Source of the DNA: Bradyrhizobium sp. JYMT SZCCT0428
GTDB lineage: Bacteria; Pseudomonadota; Alphaproteobacteria; Rhizobiales; Xanthobacteraceae
Direction: 5' to 3'
NCBI RefSeq assembly: GCF_018131075.1
Contig: NZ_JAFCLS010000034.1
Location: forward strand, 29,217 to 93,216
DNA: 64,000 nucleotides
In this document: positions 17,217 to 26,013 of the stretch, in pieces
Numbering within the stretch: the stretch's first letter is position 1
Layout: each line of letters begins with the position of its first letter
The notes under the pieces: generated by a model
The model's input: only the letters and a program-made list of their open reading frames with translations
Databases searched by the model: none
Told to the model about the DNA's origin: nothing
Position numbers and translations under genes: made by a program

Positions 17217-17998
17217 GCGCGCGCGCCTCGCTGATCGTGGCAAGTCTCGTGCTGGGCGCCGCGCTCGCCGTTTCGCCGGCTTGCGCCGAGCGGCTGATCG
17301 TGTCGGTCTCGAACCACCGCGTCACGGTGACGCCGAATTATTCCGGCGAGGAGCTGGTGCTGTTCGGCTCGGTCGAAAAGGATGCCCAGACGCCGGCCGG
17401 CCGCAACAATTACGATCTGGTCGTGACCGTCAGCGGCCCGCGCGCCGACATGGTGACACGGCGCAAGGAGCGCAAATTCGGTATCTGGATCAACACCGAC
17501 TCCCGGCAATTCCTCAAAGTGCCGACTTATCTCGCGCTGTTTTCCAACCGGCCGTTCGACGCCATTGCTTCCCCCGAAGTGCAGCGGCGGCAGCAACTCG
17601 GTCTCAACAATGTCCTGCTGACCCAGCGCGTCGGTCCCGATTTTGCCGACGTCGTGCCCAACGATCCGTTCCGCAGCGCGTTCGTGCGGCTGCGGACCCA
17701 GCACGGGCTTTATCGCGAGGAACAATCGGCGGTGACGTTCCTGACGCCGACGCTGTTCCGCACCGGCATTCCGCTGCCGGGCGAAGTGCCGATCGGCACC
17801 TACGATGTCGAGATCAAGCTGTTTGCCGACGGCGCGCTGGTGACGCGCACCGAAACCGCGTTCGAGATCGTCAAGGTCGGTTTCGAACAGTTCATCGCCA
17901 ACGCCGCCCACAACAATGGTCTTGCCTACGGGCTGGTGACAGCCTTCATGGCGCTGATGACGGGCTGGATGGCGTCGATCGTGTTCCGGAAGGATTGA
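17213..17998 (+). CDS. TIGR02186-type conserved membrane-anchored periplasmic protein
   Basis: A 261-residue protein with a signal peptide (SLVLGAALAVSPACA, cleavage near residue 25). A beta-rich domain begins ERLIVSVSNHRVTVTPNYSGEE, and one C-terminal membrane helix is followed by a short basic tail (GWMASIVFRKD). It resembles the uncharacterised alphaproteobacterial family known as TIGR02186, which is found beside TauE-type transporters. It overlaps the transporter stop by ATGA, so the two very likely work together, perhaps as a periplasmic partner of the exporter. The biochemical role is not known. Confidence 0.82.
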   Translation: MSARASLIVASLVLGAALAVSPACAERLIVSVSNHRVTVTPNYSGEELVLFGSVEKDAQTPAGRNNYDLVVTVSGPRADMVTRRKERKFGIWINTDSRQFLKVPTYLALFSNRPFDAIASPEVQRRQQLGLNNVLLTQRVGPDFADVVPNDPFRSAFVRLRTQHGLYREEQSAVTFLTPTLFRTGIPLPGEVPIGTYDVEIKLFADGALVTRTETAFEIVKVGFEQFIANAAHNNGLAYGLVTAFMALMTGWMASIVFRKD

Positions 17999-18005
17999 AT
18001 CCCGA

Positions 18006-18084
18006 CGTAGCCCGGATGAGCGAAGCGACATCCTGGGCAGTGTCGCGGCGGCTCCCGGATATCGCTGCGCTCATCCGGGCTACG
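18006..18084. repeat. Palindromic repeat, family H (GTAGCCCGGATGAGCG type)
   Basis: Ends CGTAGCCCGGATGAGCG and CGCTCATCCGGGCTACG are exact inverted copies around about 45 bp. It lies between the convergent TIGR02186 and EamA genes. Confidence 0.9.
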
Positions 18085-18121
18085 GTCCATTTCCCCAACA
18101 GGCTGATTAGCATCGCCGCGT

Positions 18122-19039
18122 TCACGCAGCACCAGCGGCTCTGCTGGGCCGCGTCACCAGATAGATCCCGAGCGCCACCGGAATGATCCCGAGCAGGTCG
18201 CGGAATTCGACGTGCTCGCCGAGCACGAGGAAGGCGAACAACATGCCGAGCGGCGGCATCAGGAAGTGATAGGCGCTGGCAGCGGTGGCACCGCAGACCT
18301 TCAACAGGTGAAACCACAGCAAATAGGCCAGGATCGATCCGCCCAGCACCAGGAAGGCGAATGCGCCGAGCAGCCGCGCGCTCGGCACGATGTCGCTGAC
18401 GCTGGAAAACGCGAAGGCGAACGGCAGCAGCGCCAGTCCGCCGGCGAGGTTCTGCACACCGTTGCCGACCCACAGGCTGCCCTTCGGCGCCAGCACCTTG
18501 AACAGGATGGTGCCGACCACGATCGAGGCCAATGAGGCCAGCGTAAAGACGATGCCATCCATGCTGTCCGACCCAACCGACATGCGATGCCAGACGATAA
18601 AGCCGACGCCTGATATGCCGAGCAAGAGTCCCGTTACCTTGCGCCATGTCAACGCCTCGCCGAGAAACACCGCGGCGGCCACTGCCGTGAACACCGGATT
18701 GGCGCTGACGATCAGCCCGCCGAGGCCGGCGGATACGGTCTTGAGGCCGGTGTACCCCAGCCCGAGATAGAGCGCGTTGTTGGCGACGCCGAGTACGGCG
18801 AACACGGCCACGTCGCGCCAGGTGAGCTGCCATCCCTCGTTGCGAAATGCGGATATGCCGAGGATCAGGACGCCCGCAAGCGAAAACCGCGCCGTGAGCA
18901 GGATCAGCGGCGGACAATCGGTGACGCCGATCTTGCCGGCGACGAAGGCAAAGCTCCAGAGCAGGCAGAACAGCGTGATGGTGAGCGGCAGCCAGTTGAA
19001 ACCGGCGCGGGGAACGGCAATCGAGGGTGCGAGCGACAT
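18122..19039 (-). CDS. EamA/DMT-family transporter
   Basis: A 305-residue inner-membrane protein with ten predicted hydrophobic segments in two EamA halves. The first half begins LPLTITLFCLLWSFAFVAGK and contains VANNALYLGLGYTGLKTVSAG. The second half contains SILAYLLWFHLLKVCGATAASAY and VLGEHVEFRDLLGIIPVALG, both typical of drug/metabolite exporters. The start at 19039 has a perfect AAGGAG ribosome binding site, so the longer upstream frame is not used. It is divergent from a LysR regulator, which probably controls it. The substrate is unknown; family members often export amino acids or metabolites. Confidence 0.9.
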   Translation of the reverse strand: MSLAPSIAVPRAGFNWLPLTITLFCLLWSFAFVAGKIGVTDCPPLILLTARFSLAGVLILGISAFRNEGWQLTWRDVAVFAVLGVANNALYLGLGYTGLKTVSAGLGGLIVSANPVFTAVAAAVFLGEALTWRKVTGLLLGISGVGFIVWHRMSVGSDSMDGIVFTLASLASIVVGTILFKVLAPKGSLWVGNGVQNLAGGLALLPFAFAFSSVSDIVPSARLLGAFAFLVLGGSILAYLLWFHLLKVCGATAASAYHFLMPPLGMLFAFLVLGEHVEFRDLLGIIPVALGIYLVTRPSRAAGAA

Positions 19040-19147
19040 GGGGAGTCTCCTTGGCCCATGATGTAGGCCCGCGCCTTGATATTTAGAAATTAAATGATAG
19101 ACTGGCATCCAGTTGATTTATGAATAGTCGGCTTTGGAGGATCCGCC

Positions 19148-20017
19148 ATGGCCATGCTCGATCTGGAACTGCTGCGCAGCTTCGTCTCGGTGGTGGATTC
19201 CGGCGGCTTCACCCGCGCCGGCGAGCGCGTCCACCGCACCCAGTCGACCGTCAGCCAGCAGATCAAGCGGCTGGAAGAGGACGTCGGCCAGCCGCTGCTG
19301 AACCGGAGCGGCAAGGACGTCACGCCGACCGAGGCCGGCGAACGGCTGCTGTCCTATGCGCGGCGGCTGCTGTTGCTGGCCGAAGAGGCCCGCGATGTGT
19401 TGACGCGCCCCGGCAGTGAAGGCGCGATCCGGCTCGGCGTGCCCGAAGATTTTGCCGCCTACCGGCTGGCAAAATTGCTGGCGGCGTTTTCACGCTCGCA
19501 TCCCGGCCTGCGGATGGACGTTCGCTCCGACCAGAGCACTTACCTGAAGCGCGACCTCGAACGCGGCGAGCTCGATCTGGCGCTGTTCAAGCGCGCCGCC
19601 GGCGAGAAAGTCGGCATCGCGGTGTGGCCCGAACGCGTGCACTGGGTCACGAGCAAGAGCCGGCCGCGCGACACCAGCACGGGCTCGGTGCCGCTGATCG
19701 GCTTTCCTACCGGATGCCTCTATCGCTCGCGCGCGATCCACGCGCTGGAAAGCGCCGGCCGCGCCTGGCACATGGCCTACACATCCTCCAGCCTCTCCGG
19801 CATCCAGGCCGCGGTTGCCGCCGGCATGGGCCTGAGCATTCTGTCCGAAATGGCGATCCAGGCCGACCACCGCGTGCTGACAGCGAAAGACGGTTTTGCA
19901 CCGATCGACCGGACGGAAGTCGCGCTGGTCGCCGCACCGGATGCCAGCCCCGCCACGTTGCGGCTCGCCGATCGGCTGGCGGAGTTTTGCAATACGGTGC
20001 AGGCGAAGGCAGCGTAG
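19148..20017 (+). CDS. LysR-family transcriptional regulator
   Basis: A 289-residue regulator. The N-terminal winged helix reads LELLRSFVSVVDSGGFTRAG then RTQSTVSQQIKRLEEDVGQPL (residues about 4-65). The effector domain follows, with the usual DLALFKRAAGEKVG and AVAAGMGLSILSEMAI elements. Ribosome binding site TTGGAGGATC precedes the ATG; a second ATG two codons on is possible. Divergent from the EamA transporter with about 108 bp between them, the typical arrangement of a LysR activator and its target. The inducer cannot be inferred. Confidence 0.92.
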   Translation: MAMLDLELLRSFVSVVDSGGFTRAGERVHRTQSTVSQQIKRLEEDVGQPLLNRSGKDVTPTEAGERLLSYARRLLLLAEEARDVLTRPGSEGAIRLGVPEDFAAYRLAKLLAAFSRSHPGLRMDVRSDQSTYLKRDLERGELDLALFKRAAGEKVGIAVWPERVHWVTSKSRPRDTSTGSVPLIGFPTGCLYRSRAIHALESAGRAWHMAYTSSSLSGIQAAVAAGMGLSILSEMAIQADHRVLTAKDGFAPIDRTEVALVAAPDASPATLRLADRLAEFCNTVQAKAA

Positions 20018-20032
20018 TTTAGCGGCGAACGC

Positions 20033-20119
20033 CGTCATTGCGAGCGAAGCGAAGCAATCCACCTCTCCGCAGCAACGAGAGAATGGATTGCTTCGTCGCT
20101 GTCGCTCCTCGCAATGACG
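20033..20119. repeat. Palindromic repeat, family A, copy 3
   Basis: An 87-bp hairpin with ends CGTCATTGCGAG and CTCGCAATGACG, just after the LysR gene. Confidence 0.9.
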
Positions 20120-20196
20120 GGGCTATGTTCAATAGGACCGCGACGCCGCGCTCAAAAGCCGAGGTCCTAACTCCCGCTTGTTTGCGAGCGTCGGGA

Positions 20197-20598
20197 TCAG
20201 TTTACTTTCACGTTGCCGGCGCCATCGATGTCGCTGCCAGGATTGTATCCGGAGTCGTGCAGGTTCTTGAGGTACACCCGGTGAGAGGGGGTATCGGCCG
20301 GGGCAGAACCCCCGGCAATGGAAGCGTTGGCATCGTGGGGGTGGCGGCGCTGCGTTCCAGCCACCCTGGCTCCGGCGCGTGCATTGTACGCACCGTTTTC
20401 AAAATTCGCAGTGCTCGCACCTGCTGCGCCGCCCGGCTCCGCCATCATCTTGCTGGCGGGGGTTGGGACGCCTTTGTTCAGGTAATCGCGTTCCGGATAC
20501 ATTGCGCAGTCCGTGCACTGCGCAAATGCCGCGGACGTCGCTGCGGATGTCAGAGCGATCGACATCAAGGATGCGGCAACGAGTGTTTTGTAGTTCAT
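20197..20598 (-). CDS. Small secreted protein of unknown function
   Basis: A 133-residue protein. The N-terminus has a clear signal peptide ending SAAFA before QCTDC (cleavage near residue 26). The mature part is hydrophilic and low in structure, with two close cysteines (C-x-x-C) at its very start, a Gly/Ala-rich middle and a conserved-looking RVYLKNLHDSGYNPGSD near the C-terminus. The ATG is preceded by GGAGCA. I do not recognise a family. It stands alone between a repeat and a gene-poor stretch. Confidence 0.65.
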   Translation of the reverse strand: MNYKTLVAASLMSIALTSAATSAAFAQCTDCAMYPERDYLNKGVPTPASKMMAEPGGAAGASTANFENGAYNARAGARVAGTQRRHPHDANASIAGGSAPADTPSHRVYLKNLHDSGYNPGSDIDGAGNVKVN

Positions 20599-21056
20599 GG
20601 TATTTGCTCCATGGTTAAGCGAGTCTCAGCTCGCCTTGATTTTGTAATCGACCTGTTGTCTCGGCGGGACAAGCCCGCTCTCCCGCTTAGGTCTTATGCG
20701 TTTTTCGAAGCAGTCGATTGACCTCGCCGACGCACTTGGAGTCAGCACCAGAATCCTCGTTAAGCGGAGGCGAAAGGCAGCAAATCCATGTGCGGCTGTC
20801 GATGTTTGGCGCAGAGCTGTTGCGCCAATCAACAATGGCTCACCACATAGTGAATTAGCGCTGACTCACGATTTCAAATCCGCGACTGCTGAAATCACGA
20901 ACGTGTCAACCGTATTACGAAAAGGTAAGTTGGCTCATATCAAATGTAAGCTACGATTCGCTCGCGTGAATTCGCACGAACAATTTGCCGCGTCTCGCGG
21001 TTCAGCTCACAGGAAACGAGGAAGCGGTATAGAGCGAAGGCAGCAGCGTCGTTCGC
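20599..21056. other. 458-bp gene-poor stretch with visibly lower GC
   Basis: The stretch from about 20830 to 20990 is noticeably richer in A and T than its surroundings. The only frame across it runs into the PdeM gene on the opposite strand and has no recognisable domain, so I do not call it. No tRNA, hairpin or repeat is visible. It may be decayed DNA or an unrecognised small RNA region. Confidence 0.4.
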
Positions 21057-21755
21057 TCAATAACACCGCGACGCGGCGATCGCGTGCAGTTTGTTGTCGC
21101 CGAGCACGTGCGCCATCAGGCCCGGTGTCTGGAAGATCTTTGCAAACGCCGGATCGCGGATGCTGAGGCCGCCGGTATAGGCGCCGAACGCCGGCATTAC
21201 CGCGCGTTCGCCGTCGCAAGCGAAGCAGCGACGCTCCATCGCGCGGCCGCGGGTGGCGATTCGGGCCTTGGGATGCAGATGGCCGGCGATTTCGCCTGAC
21301 GCGCCCGTGGGCTCATGGCGGAACGTGATGGTGCCGATCGCGACTTCGTTGGCGACGACACCGCCGAGATCCGACGGCAAGGCCGGATCGTGATTGCCCG
21401 CGATCCAGATCCAGTCGCGCCGCGCCTGCATCGCAGACAGCGCCTCGCGGTCGGGCGCCGACAGCCGCTCATGCGCGTCGCGGTCATGAAAACTGTCGCC
21501 AAGCGCGATCACCATGCGCGGGTCGTGCCGCGCGATCACGGCGGCAAGCCGCCCCAGCGTTGCCACCGTGTCATAGGGCGGCAGCAGCACGCCGCGCGCG
21601 GCGAAGCTGGAGCCTTTTTCCAGATGCAGGTCGGAGACGACCAGCAGGCGCTGCTCCTGCCAGAACAGCGCGCCGGAGAGATCGGCGGTTAGCGTGACGC
21701 CGGCAACCTCGAACGCACTGTGATTGAAAATGGCACGCACCGTATTCTCCGTCAT
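21057..21755 (-). CDS. pdeM: Ligase-associated DNA repair metallophosphoesterase/endonuclease (PdeM/MPE-like)
   Basis: A 232-residue calcineurin-like phosphoesterase of the type linked to ATP-dependent DNA ligases; Pseudomonas putida MPE is described as a manganese-dependent single-strand endonuclease. Metal motifs are intact: SDLHLEKG (Asp42, His44), GDSFHD, AGNHD, a further His in FRHEP, and the GHLHPK pair. The start chosen is MTENTVRAIF. The open frame upstream is only the coding shadow of a palindromic repeat (PGLDPGIHV type), which ends about 15 bp before the start codon. It lies 81 bp downstream of the Lhr-type helicase on the same strand, as in other bacteria with this repair set. Confidence 0.9.
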   Translation of the reverse strand: MTENTVRAIFNHSAFEVAGVTLTADLSGALFWQEQRLLVVSDLHLEKGSSFAARGVLLPPYDTVATLGRLAAVIARHDPRMVIALGDSFHDRDAHERLSAPDREALSAMQARRDWIWIAGNHDPALPSDLGGVVANEVAIGTITFRHEPTGASGEIAGHLHPKARIATRGRAMERRCFACDGERAVMPAFGAYTGGLSIRDPAFAKIFQTPGLMAHVLGDNKLHAIAASRCY

Positions 21756-21770
21756 GGCCACGCAAAGAAA

Positions 21771-21807
21771 GACGTGGATGCCCGGGTCAAGCCCGGGCAT
21801 GACGACG
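21771..21807. repeat. Palindromic repeat, family C, copy 2
   Basis: A hairpin with arms GCCCGGG / CCCGGGC around TCAA, in the 81-bp gap between the helicase and phosphoesterase genes. Confidence 0.85.
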
Positions 21808-21836
21808 TTGATAGAGTCGCGCGTAACGAATTCATT

Positions 21837-24416
21837 CTATCCTGTCGCTTCCTTGACCAATTCCTCTGCGGCTTCCGCCAGCAATTCGTCGGCCGCTTCG
21901 CCATAGACTGACTCGCGGCCGATTTCCAGCATCACCGGCACCGCGAGCGGCGAAACACGGTCGAGTTCCCGATGGATGATTCGGCCCTGAATACGCGACA
22001 GCATATCACCGAGCCGCTTGAGATCGAGCAGTCCGGAGGCGGCATCGGCACGCGCGGCGCGCAGCAGCACATGGTCGGCCTGGTGCTTGCGCAGCACGTC
22101 GTAGATCAAATCGGTCGAGAACAGCACCTGGCGGCGGGACTTTTCCTCGCCGGTGAAGCGCCGCGCGATCAGACCTGAGATCACCGCGCAGGTGCGGAAG
22201 GTTCGCTTCATCAGCGCGGATTCGGCGAGCCACGCCTCGAGATCGTCGCCCAGCATGTCCGGATCGAACAGCGCGTTGAGATCGAGCTTGCCCTGGCGGA
22301 TCATGAACGACATGTCGCCGAGCCCCCACACCGCGACCGCATATTCATTGGCGACAAAGCCGAGCGGCCGCACCCGCGCCCGTTCCATCCGCCGCGTCAG
22401 CAACATGCCGAGCGTCTGGTGCGCCAGCCGCCCCTCGAAGGGATAGCAGATCAAATAATGCTTGTTACCGCGCGGAAACGTTTCGACCAGCAATTCGCGC
22501 ACCGCCGGCACGCGCGAAAAATGCCGTTGCAGCGACAGCCAGTCGCGCACCTGATCGGGCAGCGCGTTCCAGGCGCGCTTGTCGTCGAGCAGTTTACGCA
22601 CGCGCTCGGCGAGATAGGTCGAAAGCGGAAACTTGCCGCCTGCATAGGACGGCACTTTTGCATCTTTATCGTTGGCGCGGGACACGTAGACTTGATCTTC
22701 GGCCAACGCCTCATAGCGCACCACTTCGCCGCCAAAGGCAAAGGTGTCGCCGACCACCAGCCCTTCGATGAAATATTCTTCGACTTCGCCGAGCATCCGT
22801 CCGCCGCGCCCGAGCGCGCCGGTCGATCCCGAACCGCCCCCACGCGAGCGCACCAGGCGGACTTTCAGCATCGGCTCTTCGACGATGGTGCCGACATTGA
22901 GGCGATAGCTCTGCCGCACGCGGGGATTGGCGACGCGCCAGCGGCCTTGCTTGTCCTGCTTGATGCGCGCGAAGCGCTCATAGGTTTTCAGCGCGTAGCC
23001 GCCGGTGGCGACGAAATCGACCACGTCGTCGAAATCTGTGCGCGTCAAACCAGAGTAAGGCGCCGATGTCAGCACCTCCTCATAGAGCTCATCGGAGAGA
23101 AACGGCTCGCCGCAGGCGCATCCCAGCACGTGCTGCGCCAGCACGTCGAGCGCGCCGATCCGCAGCGGCGGGGTATCCTGCGCATTCTCCGCGATCGCGT
23201 CGATTGCAACGGCGCATTCCAGCACCTCGAAGCGGTTGGCCGGCACCAGCACGGCGCGCGAGGGTTCGTCCAGTCGATGGTTGGCGCGGCCGATCCGCTG
23301 CATCAGCCGCGAGGACCCCTTCGGCGCGCCGACATTGATCACGAGGTCGATGTCGCCCCAGTCGATGCCGAGGTCGAGCGAGGAGGTGCAGACCACGCCG
23401 CGGAGTTTTCCGGCCGCCATCGCGTCCTCGACCTTGCGGCGCTGCGCGACGTCGAGCGAGCCGTGATGCAGCGCAATCGCCAGACCGTCGTCGTTCATGC
23501 GCCAGAAATCCTGGAACAGCATTTCGGCCTGGCTGCGGGTGTTGACGAACACCAGCGTGGTCTTGTTGCGCTTGATCAGCTCGTACATTTCGGCCATTGC
23601 GTGGCGGGCACTGTGGCCCGCCCACGGCAGCCGCTCGCGGGTGTCGAGCATCTCGACCACGGGCGCCGCGGCACCGCCGGCAACGACAATGTCGGCTGAC
23701 TCGATTTTGCGGTCACGCTGCGGCACCAAAAACCGCGCCAGGGATTCCGGCTCGGCGACCGTCGCCGACAATCCGATGCCGCGCATCTCAGGCGCCAACT
23801 TCCACAGCCGCGCCAGTCCCAGCGACAGCAGGTCGCCGCGCTTGGAGGTGACCAGCGCATGCAACTCATCGAGCACGATGCGCTTCAGCGAGCCAAACAG
23901 GAACGGCGCGTCGTCGGAGGACAACAGCAGCGCCAGTTGCTCGGGCGTGGTCAGCAATATATCGGGCGGATAGCGCCGCTGCCGCTGCCGGCGCGACACC
24001 GGGGTATCGCCGGTGCGGGTCTCGACCTTGATCGGCAGGCCCATCTCGGCGATCGGCGTCTCCAGGTTGCGCGCGATATCGACCGCGAGCGCCTTCAAGG
24101 GCGAGATGTAAAGGGTGTGCAGACCGCCGGTGCGCTTGACGCCGCGGCCGGTGGAGATGACATTTTTCTTGGCGCCCTCTACTGCGACCGGTGGCGGAGC
24201 AGACAGTTCCACCAGCGTCGGCAGAAAACCCGCCAGCGTCTTGCCGGCGCCGGTCGGCGCGATCAGCAGCGCCGAGCGATCTTCCCGCGCCTTCGCCAGC
24301 AGTTCCAGCTGATGCTCACGCGGCGACCAGCCGCGCGACGCGAACCATTGAAGGAAGCGCTCGGGCGGCAGCGCGGCCGGCTCGGCCGATACGGCTGGTA
24401 GGATTCGGGGCGGCAC
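21837..24416 (-). CDS. Ligase-associated DEXH-box helicase (Lhr-Core type)
   Basis: An 859-residue superfamily 2 helicase. Walker A is APTGAGKT (Lys59). The DEXH box is DELH (183-186), followed by the SAT motif in GIGLSATV and late motifs QRIGRANHRLDEPSRAVLVP. The C-terminal third is the winged-helix and Lhr-specific beta-barrel region (FPRGNKHYLICYPFEGRLAH). This length is the Lhr-Core form without the extra C-terminal domains of E. coli Lhr, matching the family called DEXH helicase, DNA ligase-associated. It is a 3'-to-5' translocase acting on DNA or RNA:DNA hybrids in characterised relatives. It precedes pdeM; the exonuclease and ligase partners are 3.4 kb away on the other strand. Confidence 0.92.
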   Translation of the reverse strand: MPPRILPAVSAEPAALPPERFLQWFASRGWSPREHQLELLAKAREDRSALLIAPTGAGKTLAGFLPTLVELSAPPPVAVEGAKKNVISTGRGVKRTGGLHTLYISPLKALAVDIARNLETPIAEMGLPIKVETRTGDTPVSRRQRQRRYPPDILLTTPEQLALLLSSDDAPFLFGSLKRIVLDELHALVTSKRGDLLSLGLARLWKLAPEMRGIGLSATVAEPESLARFLVPQRDRKIESADIVVAGGAAAPVVEMLDTRERLPWAGHSARHAMAEMYELIKRNKTTLVFVNTRSQAEMLFQDFWRMNDDGLAIALHHGSLDVAQRRKVEDAMAAGKLRGVVCTSSLDLGIDWGDIDLVINVGAPKGSSRLMQRIGRANHRLDEPSRAVLVPANRFEVLECAVAIDAIAENAQDTPPLRIGALDVLAQHVLGCACGEPFLSDELYEEVLTSAPYSGLTRTDFDDVVDFVATGGYALKTYERFARIKQDKQGRWRVANPRVRQSYRLNVGTIVEEPMLKVRLVRSRGGGSGSTGALGRGGRMLGEVEEYFIEGLVVGDTFAFGGEVVRYEALAEDQVYVSRANDKDAKVPSYAGGKFPLSTYLAERVRKLLDDKRAWNALPDQVRDWLSLQRHFSRVPAVRELLVETFPRGNKHYLICYPFEGRLAHQTLGMLLTRRMERARVRPLGFVANEYAVAVWGLGDMSFMIRQGKLDLNALFDPDMLGDDLEAWLAESALMKRTFRTCAVISGLIARRFTGEEKSRRQVLFSTDLIYDVLRKHQADHVLLRAARADAASGLLDLKRLGDMLSRIQGRIIHRELDRVSPLAVPVMLEIGRESVYGEAADELLAEAAEELVKEATG

Positions 24417-24462
24417 AAAACAAGAACTAAGCTGTCAGGACCGCCACGTCGAGGGGTTTCAA

Positions 24463-24487
24463 CCTCGCCCCGCTTGCGGGGAGAGGT
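24463..24487. repeat. Short GC hairpin, family E-like
   Basis: CCTCGCCCCGC and GCGGGGAGAGG pair around TT, upstream of the helicase gene. It is related in sequence to the larger element inside the ligase gene. Confidence 0.6.
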
Positions 24488-24496
24488 CGGATTGCC

Positions 24497-24571
24497 CTCG
24501 TCGTCATGGCCGGGCATAGCCGTCCAGAGGACGGCGTCGCTTCCGCTCGCCTACGCCCGGCCATCCACGTC
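24497..24571. repeat. Palindromic repeat, family C, long form
   Basis: A 75-bp inverted repeat with arms CGTCATGGCCGGGC and GCCCGGCCATCCACG. The inner part CCGTCCAGAGGACGG is a second small hairpin. Confidence 0.85.
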
Positions 24572-24597
24572 TTTCTTACCTTGCGTTCACTAAAGCC

Positions 24598-24627
24598 GTG
24601 GATGCCCGGGACAAGCCCGGGCATGAC
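24598..24627. repeat. Palindromic repeat, family C, copy 3
   Basis: A hairpin GCCCGGG / CCCGGGC around ACAAG, only 26 bp after the preceding long-form copy and just beyond the 3' end of the solute-binding protein gene. Confidence 0.85.
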
Positions 24628-24654
24628 GAGTTGAGAGAGACGGGAAAGGGAGAC

Positions 24655-25884
24655 CTACTCCGTCACCGGCTTGTCGGAAATATCCCAGTCCTTGCCGTTG
24701 AACTGCGAGATGAAGAGCGTCTTCATCGGCGTGTAGTCTTCCGGGGTGTAGCTGAAATTGACGCCGTCGAGGAAATACGGCGAGTGGAAGCCGGCCAGCG
24801 TCGTCGCCTGTTTCAGCACGTTGGCGCGGGTGAGATCGTCGCCGCAGCGGCGCAGGATTTCCGCCATCGACGCCACCTGGCCGTAGCCGGCGAAGGCGAT
24901 GGTGTTGTCGGGATCGACATTGGGCAGATATTTCTTGCGCAGCGCCTCGAACCCCATCACGTCGGGATCGTTTTCCCAGCGCGGCACGCCGACTTCCTTG
25001 GCGTAGCGGATGGCGACGATGCCGGTGGCATTCTCGAAACCGGCGGCGCTGAGGATCGAACGTCCGGTCGATCCCGCCGACAGCAATTGCAGCGGCTTCC
25101 AGCCGAGCTCGACCACCTTGCGGATCGACTGCGACGACGCCTTGCCGGTCGAGATGTTGTAGAAAACATCCGCGCCCGACTTGGAGAGATTGATCAACTG
25201 CGAATCGATGGTCGGCTCGGTCAGATCGTAGGTCTGCTCCATGATCACCTTGGCAGTACCGCCGGCTTCTTCCAGAACCTTCTTGAACGGCGCCAGGAAA
25301 TCGCGGCCGAAATCGTCGTTCTGGTAGAGAATGCCGATTTTGGCGTTCGGCTTCGTCGCCACGACGTATTTGGCGAGAATGCGCGCCTCGGTCGGATACA
25401 GCGGCAGGCCCGCCATGGTCCATTTGAAGTTCTTCGGATCGTTCCATTTCGACGCGCCGGTATTGAGCATCAGCTGCGGCACGCCCTTATTGTTGAGGTA
25501 TTTGTGCACGGCGGTCTGCGGCGCGGTGCCGAGCGAGCCGAACAGCGCCAGCACTTCGTCATTCTCCACCAGGCGCCGCGTCGCTTCCACGCATTTCGGC
25601 GCGCTGTAGGCGTCATCCATGGTCAAGAACTTGACCTTGCGGCCGTTGATGCCGCCCTTTTCGTTCAACATCTGGAAATAGGCTTCGCCGACCCGGCCGA
25701 GCACGCCATAGAGCGAACCCGGGCCGCTGTGCGGCACGGTCTGGCCCAGCTTGATTTCGGTATCGGTCGCGCCCGGATCGTATTTCTTCTCGGCGGCCCA
25801 CACGAACGGCGCGGGCATGGCGGCGGCAGCGAGACCGGCAAGAGCGGTGGCACCGAATTGGCGTCGTGTCTGTTTGTTTGTCAT
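24655..25884 (-). CDS. ABC-transporter substrate-binding protein, branched-chain amino acid (LivK/HAAT) type
   Basis: A 409-residue periplasmic binding protein. The N-terminus carries an export signal with a twin-arginine-like start (TRRQFGATALAGLAAAAMPA). The mature part begins with DTEIKLGQTVPHSGPGS and contains INGRKVKFLTMDDAY and GYGQVASMAEILRRCG, all usual in the Leu/Ile/Val or amide/aromatic-acid binding family. Start at 25884 is supported by AGGGAG. No permease or ATPase genes are nearby, so it must share a transporter encoded elsewhere. A GntR regulator lies about 130 bp upstream on the same strand and may control it. The ligand is not predictable. Confidence 0.9.
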   Translation of the reverse strand: MTNKQTRRQFGATALAGLAAAAMPAPFVWAAEKKYDPGATDTEIKLGQTVPHSGPGSLYGVLGRVGEAYFQMLNEKGGINGRKVKFLTMDDAYSAPKCVEATRRLVENDEVLALFGSLGTAPQTAVHKYLNNKGVPQLMLNTGASKWNDPKNFKWTMAGLPLYPTEARILAKYVVATKPNAKIGILYQNDDFGRDFLAPFKKVLEEAGGTAKVIMEQTYDLTEPTIDSQLINLSKSGADVFYNISTGKASSQSIRKVVELGWKPLQLLSAGSTGRSILSAAGFENATGIVAIRYAKEVGVPRWENDPDVMGFEALRKKYLPNVDPDNTIAFAGYGQVASMAEILRRCGDDLTRANVLKQATTLAGFHSPYFLDGVNFSYTPEDYTPMKTLFISQFNGKDWDISDKPVTE

Positions 25885-26013
25885 TGCTGTTACTCCCTTA
25901 CAGTTGTTCTTCATTGGTTATTGTTTGAAACCTGAATGCAGTGATCTGACATTCAGTGTGCGGATCGAATTGACTTCGACTTGCGCTGCGTCAGCCGGTA
26001 CTTCCGGCAATAC

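Noticed and set aside
20696..21166. Plus-strand frame of 156 codons in the gene-poor stretch
   Set aside because: No domain, overlaps the phosphoesterase gene, and rich in Arg/Ser; probably chance.
21756..21800. N-terminal extension of the phosphoesterase (MPGLDPGIHVFLCVA)
   Set aside because: It is the translation of a family C palindrome, a frequent cause of wrong starts; the MTENTV start fits the family.
22419..23699. Plus-strand frame antisense to the Lhr-type helicase (426 codons)
   Set aside because: His/Arg-rich composition with no motif; the helicase motifs on the other strand are intact.
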